Below are positions 46,981-48,478 of a stretch of DNA of 48,478 bases, piece by piece (positions within the stretch are counted from its first letter, which is position 1; each line of letters starts with the position of its first letter). The notes under the pieces were generated by a model. The model was not told where the DNA came from. It made no database searches and saw nothing but the letters and a program-made list of their open reading frames with translations. Source of the DNA: an uncultured Anaerobiospirillum sp. (GTDB lineage Bacteria > Pseudomonadota > Gammaproteobacteria > Enterobacterales > Succinivibrionaceae); NCBI GenBank assembly GCA_944392765.1, contig CALXXU010000011.1, positions 1 to 48,478 of the forward strand, in the 5' to 3' direction. The position numbers were made by a program, and so were the translations under genes.

Positions 46981-47056
46981 TCCTCCTTAGTTCAGTCGGT
47001 AGAACGGCGGACTGTTAATCCGTATGTCGCTGGTTCAAGTCCAGTAGGAGGAGCCA
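46981..47056 (+). tRNA. tRNA-Asn (anticodon GTT)
   Basis: 76 bases with encoded CCA. The acceptor stem is TCCTCCT/AGGAGGA, the anticodon loop CTGTTAA has GTT at 47014-47016, and the T-loop is GGTTCAAGTCC. A D-loop GTCGGTAGAAC is present. It is alone, with its own promoter and terminator. Confidence 0.97.
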
Positions 47057-47072
47057 AAACAACCCCCATTAG

Positions 47073-47099
47073 GTCAGCCTTCGTGCTGATTTTTTTTTT
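47073..47099 (+). terminator. Terminator of the tRNA-Asn gene
   Basis: GTCAGC/GCTGAT stem with loop CTTCGT, followed by nine or more T residues. Confidence 0.9.
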
Positions 47100-47169
47100 G
47101 TATCTGCGCAAAACACTTAACATAACCAAACTGGACTTTTACATAGGCGGCTAGCGTCGGCACTGCTGC

Positions 47170-47802
47170 CTAAGTTGGTTGGCTCTTCTTACGCTTTGGC
47201 TTATTGCGCTTGGTCGTAGGCTGGGCTGCGCTCTGAGCTGGATGTGCCATTTTTTTCAGGCTTTGCTGAATCGCTTCGGCATGTTCGAGCCTTTCTTCAA
47301 CGTAGTAGCAAATATCACGAGAACTGCCGCGATAGTTTTTGAAGTAGAAACGCAAAAGTTTAAGCCAGAGCGGGAAGCGCGGATCCGCTGCGATTTTTCT
47401 CCAAGTCTTGGGGGTGTTGTTCTGCTTAAGTTGCTTGTGGAATGACGACTCCAATTGCTGAAGTACATCGACAATTTGGAGATAGAACTCTTCTAAAATC
47501 GCGCCGAAATAATCAGCAATAATCTGCTGTTGCTCGTCCTCGTCATAGCCATCGTCGTATTCATCCATCAGGTTGTGGCTGAGTTTATACAGCACATCAT
47601 ATGCGTACTCACACCATTGCTCACACTGACCTTTGGGCAAACGTAGCACCACCGGCGTAATGTCGGCGATGAGTTCAGCCATGTCATAGTCAGCTATTTC
47701 AGCATTACATTGGACCAGATTGATGTTTCGTTGGCGATTTGGGGTAACGTTAGCATCGCCTAACTGGTCAATGAGATGCTGAGGGGGCTTAAGTTGAGAC
47801 AT
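47170..47802 (-). CDS. Unknown small protein, paralogue A of a right-end pair
   Basis: 210 aa with AGGAT five bases before the ATG. No known family recognised. The middle is acidic (DEYDDGYDEDE), and the C terminus is strongly basic (KRNKPKRKKSQ). Two blocks match the upstream gene at 47929: VVLRLPKGQCEQWCEYAYDVL and ADPRFPLWLKLLRFY. Helical, soluble, no signal peptide. AT-richer than the core genes. Distance to the upstream paralogue is 126 bases. Confidence 0.65.
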   Translation of the reverse strand: MSQLKPPQHLIDQLGDANVTPNRQRNINLVQCNAEIADYDMAELIADITPVVLRLPKGQCEQWCEYAYDVLYKLSHNLMDEYDDGYDEDEQQQIIADYFGAILEEFYLQIVDVLQQLESSFHKQLKQNNTPKTWRKIAADPRFPLWLKLLRFYFKNYRGSSRDICYYVEERLEHAEAIQQSLKKMAHPAQSAAQPTTKRNKPKRKKSQPT

Positions 47803-47928
47803 AGTCTATCCTTATAGTTGTGTTAGATGTTGAGGCTCCGAAGTGTGCTCTGCCAAGCGTGCTGCCGCTGGGCACTAAGGGACAACGGGGGCGATCACTG
47901 TGCTGAGCGCCGGAGTCAGTAGGGCGTG

Positions 47929-48432
47929 TTAGCGCTTCTTGTTCTTGTGAAAGCTCTTCGGGCGCGAAGGTCTCTTGCGCGATTTGTCGTTCCGTTTTTG
48001 GATCCGGTCTCTTCTTTCCAGGATAGTTGCGATGGCGTTTCCGAGCCAAGGCACGATAATATCGAGGTTCTCTTGCTCTTCTTCTGATGCTCTGTTGGTT
48101 TGACGATAGAAATCGAGGATATCAAGCCAGGCTGGAATTGCTGGATCAACTCTGATGCGCTGAATGTTCGGGTTGTTTTTGGTTAGTTCCAGTAAGCTAG
48201 GAAGTGCCTCAATGAATGGCTTTTGCTGATTGATGATAACAAAGAGGAAATGGTCGAATAGGCCCGTGCGCAGTCTTTGCACTTCATCCCGATCGCCTGC
48301 ATTAGTGAAAATGATGATTGAATTGAGTGTGGTGTCTGCATACTCCATCCAATTTTCGGCAAAGCCAGGCTCTAAGCGCAGTAAAACGTCTGCTAGATCA
48401 AACATGACCAACGTAAACTTGTCATTTGACAT
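47929..48432 (-). CDS. Unknown small protein, paralogue B of a right-end pair
   Basis: 167 aa. Blocks VLLRLEPGFAENWMEYAD and VDPAIPAWLDILDFYRQTN match paralogue A, and the C terminus is again basic (KRPSRPKSFHKNKKR). The ATG at 48432 has no clear ribosome site and the upstream sequence is very AT-rich up to the window edge. No known family recognised. Confidence 0.6.
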   Translation of the reverse strand: MSNDKFTLVMFDLADVLLRLEPGFAENWMEYADTTLNSIIIFTNAGDRDEVQRLRTGLFDHFLFVIINQQKPFIEALPSLLELTKNNPNIQRIRVDPAIPAWLDILDFYRQTNRASEEEQENLDIIVPWLGNAIATILERRDRIQKRNDKSRKRPSRPKSFHKNKKR

Positions 48433-48478
48433 ATGTGATTAATTATTATGATTGTCCTATTTTAATATTTTTATCTCC

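Noticed and set aside
47789-48049. 86-codon minus-strand ORF between the right-end paralogues
   Set aside because: Overlaps both paralogues in another frame and has no motif or ribosome site.

Overview
The window looks like a chromosome segment of a gammaproteobacterium. The ATP synthase genes are close to E. coli in sequence and order. The mnmG-rsmG-parA-parB-atp arrangement, a sigma-32 with its RpoH-box motif, the ptsN-rapZ pair, exbB-exbD-tonB and cydAB/cydDC all point the same way. Cytochrome bd is the only terminal oxidase seen. That, together with many Ala/Glu/Lys-rich protein extensions, makes a host-associated anaerobe or microaerophile such as a Succinivibrionaceae member plausible, but the genus assignment is a guess.

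Layout: an untranslated stretch (1-942) precedes mnmG-rsmG-parA-parB-atpI (943-6864). A gene-free gap of about 1.7 kb (6865-8541) separates atpI from the rest of the ATP synthase operon, atpBEFHAGDC (8542-15423), which ends in a hairpin terminator. From 15.5 to 21.1 kb lies an AT-richer accessory island. It holds an Rpn-family PD-(D/E)XK nuclease with a probable intragenic small protein, and, on the opposite strand, three tandem divergent paralogues resembling IS1634/DUF4277 transposases with eroded catalytic regions. After it come ftsY with a huge repetitive N-terminal domain, a TonB-dependent receptor, and convergently exbB-exbD-tonB. Next are a GH28 polygalacturonase without a signal peptide and a three-gene SPFH / membrane / zinc-ribbon cassette.

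A relic of a ROK sugar kinase with its old terminator (32.7-32.9 kb) precedes cydA-cydB-cydX (30-residue CydX) and cydD-cydC. Then come rpoH with long extensions at both ends, two unknown minus-strand genes (one with a motif seen in polysaccharide-related proteins), ptsN-rapZ, a tRNA-Asn(GTT) with a textbook promoter and terminator, and two small paralogous unknown genes at the right end.

Two themes cut across the window. First, at least seven core proteins (MnmG, ParA, ParB, FtsY, CydA, RpoH, RapZ) carry low-complexity extensions or linkers, mostly Ala/Glu/Lys/Gln/Pro-rich, that their families usually lack. Second, short tandem repeats, often internally palindromic, overlap or abut gene ends (after atpI, cydX and the 42141 gene), and an 11-bp array lies upstream of ptsN. 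The best candidates for undescribed biology are the three-gene transposase-like cluster beside the Rpn nuclease, the two-paralogue pair at the right end, and the repeat/extension phenomenon. All calls come from reading the sequence and recalled family knowledge; no searches were run.
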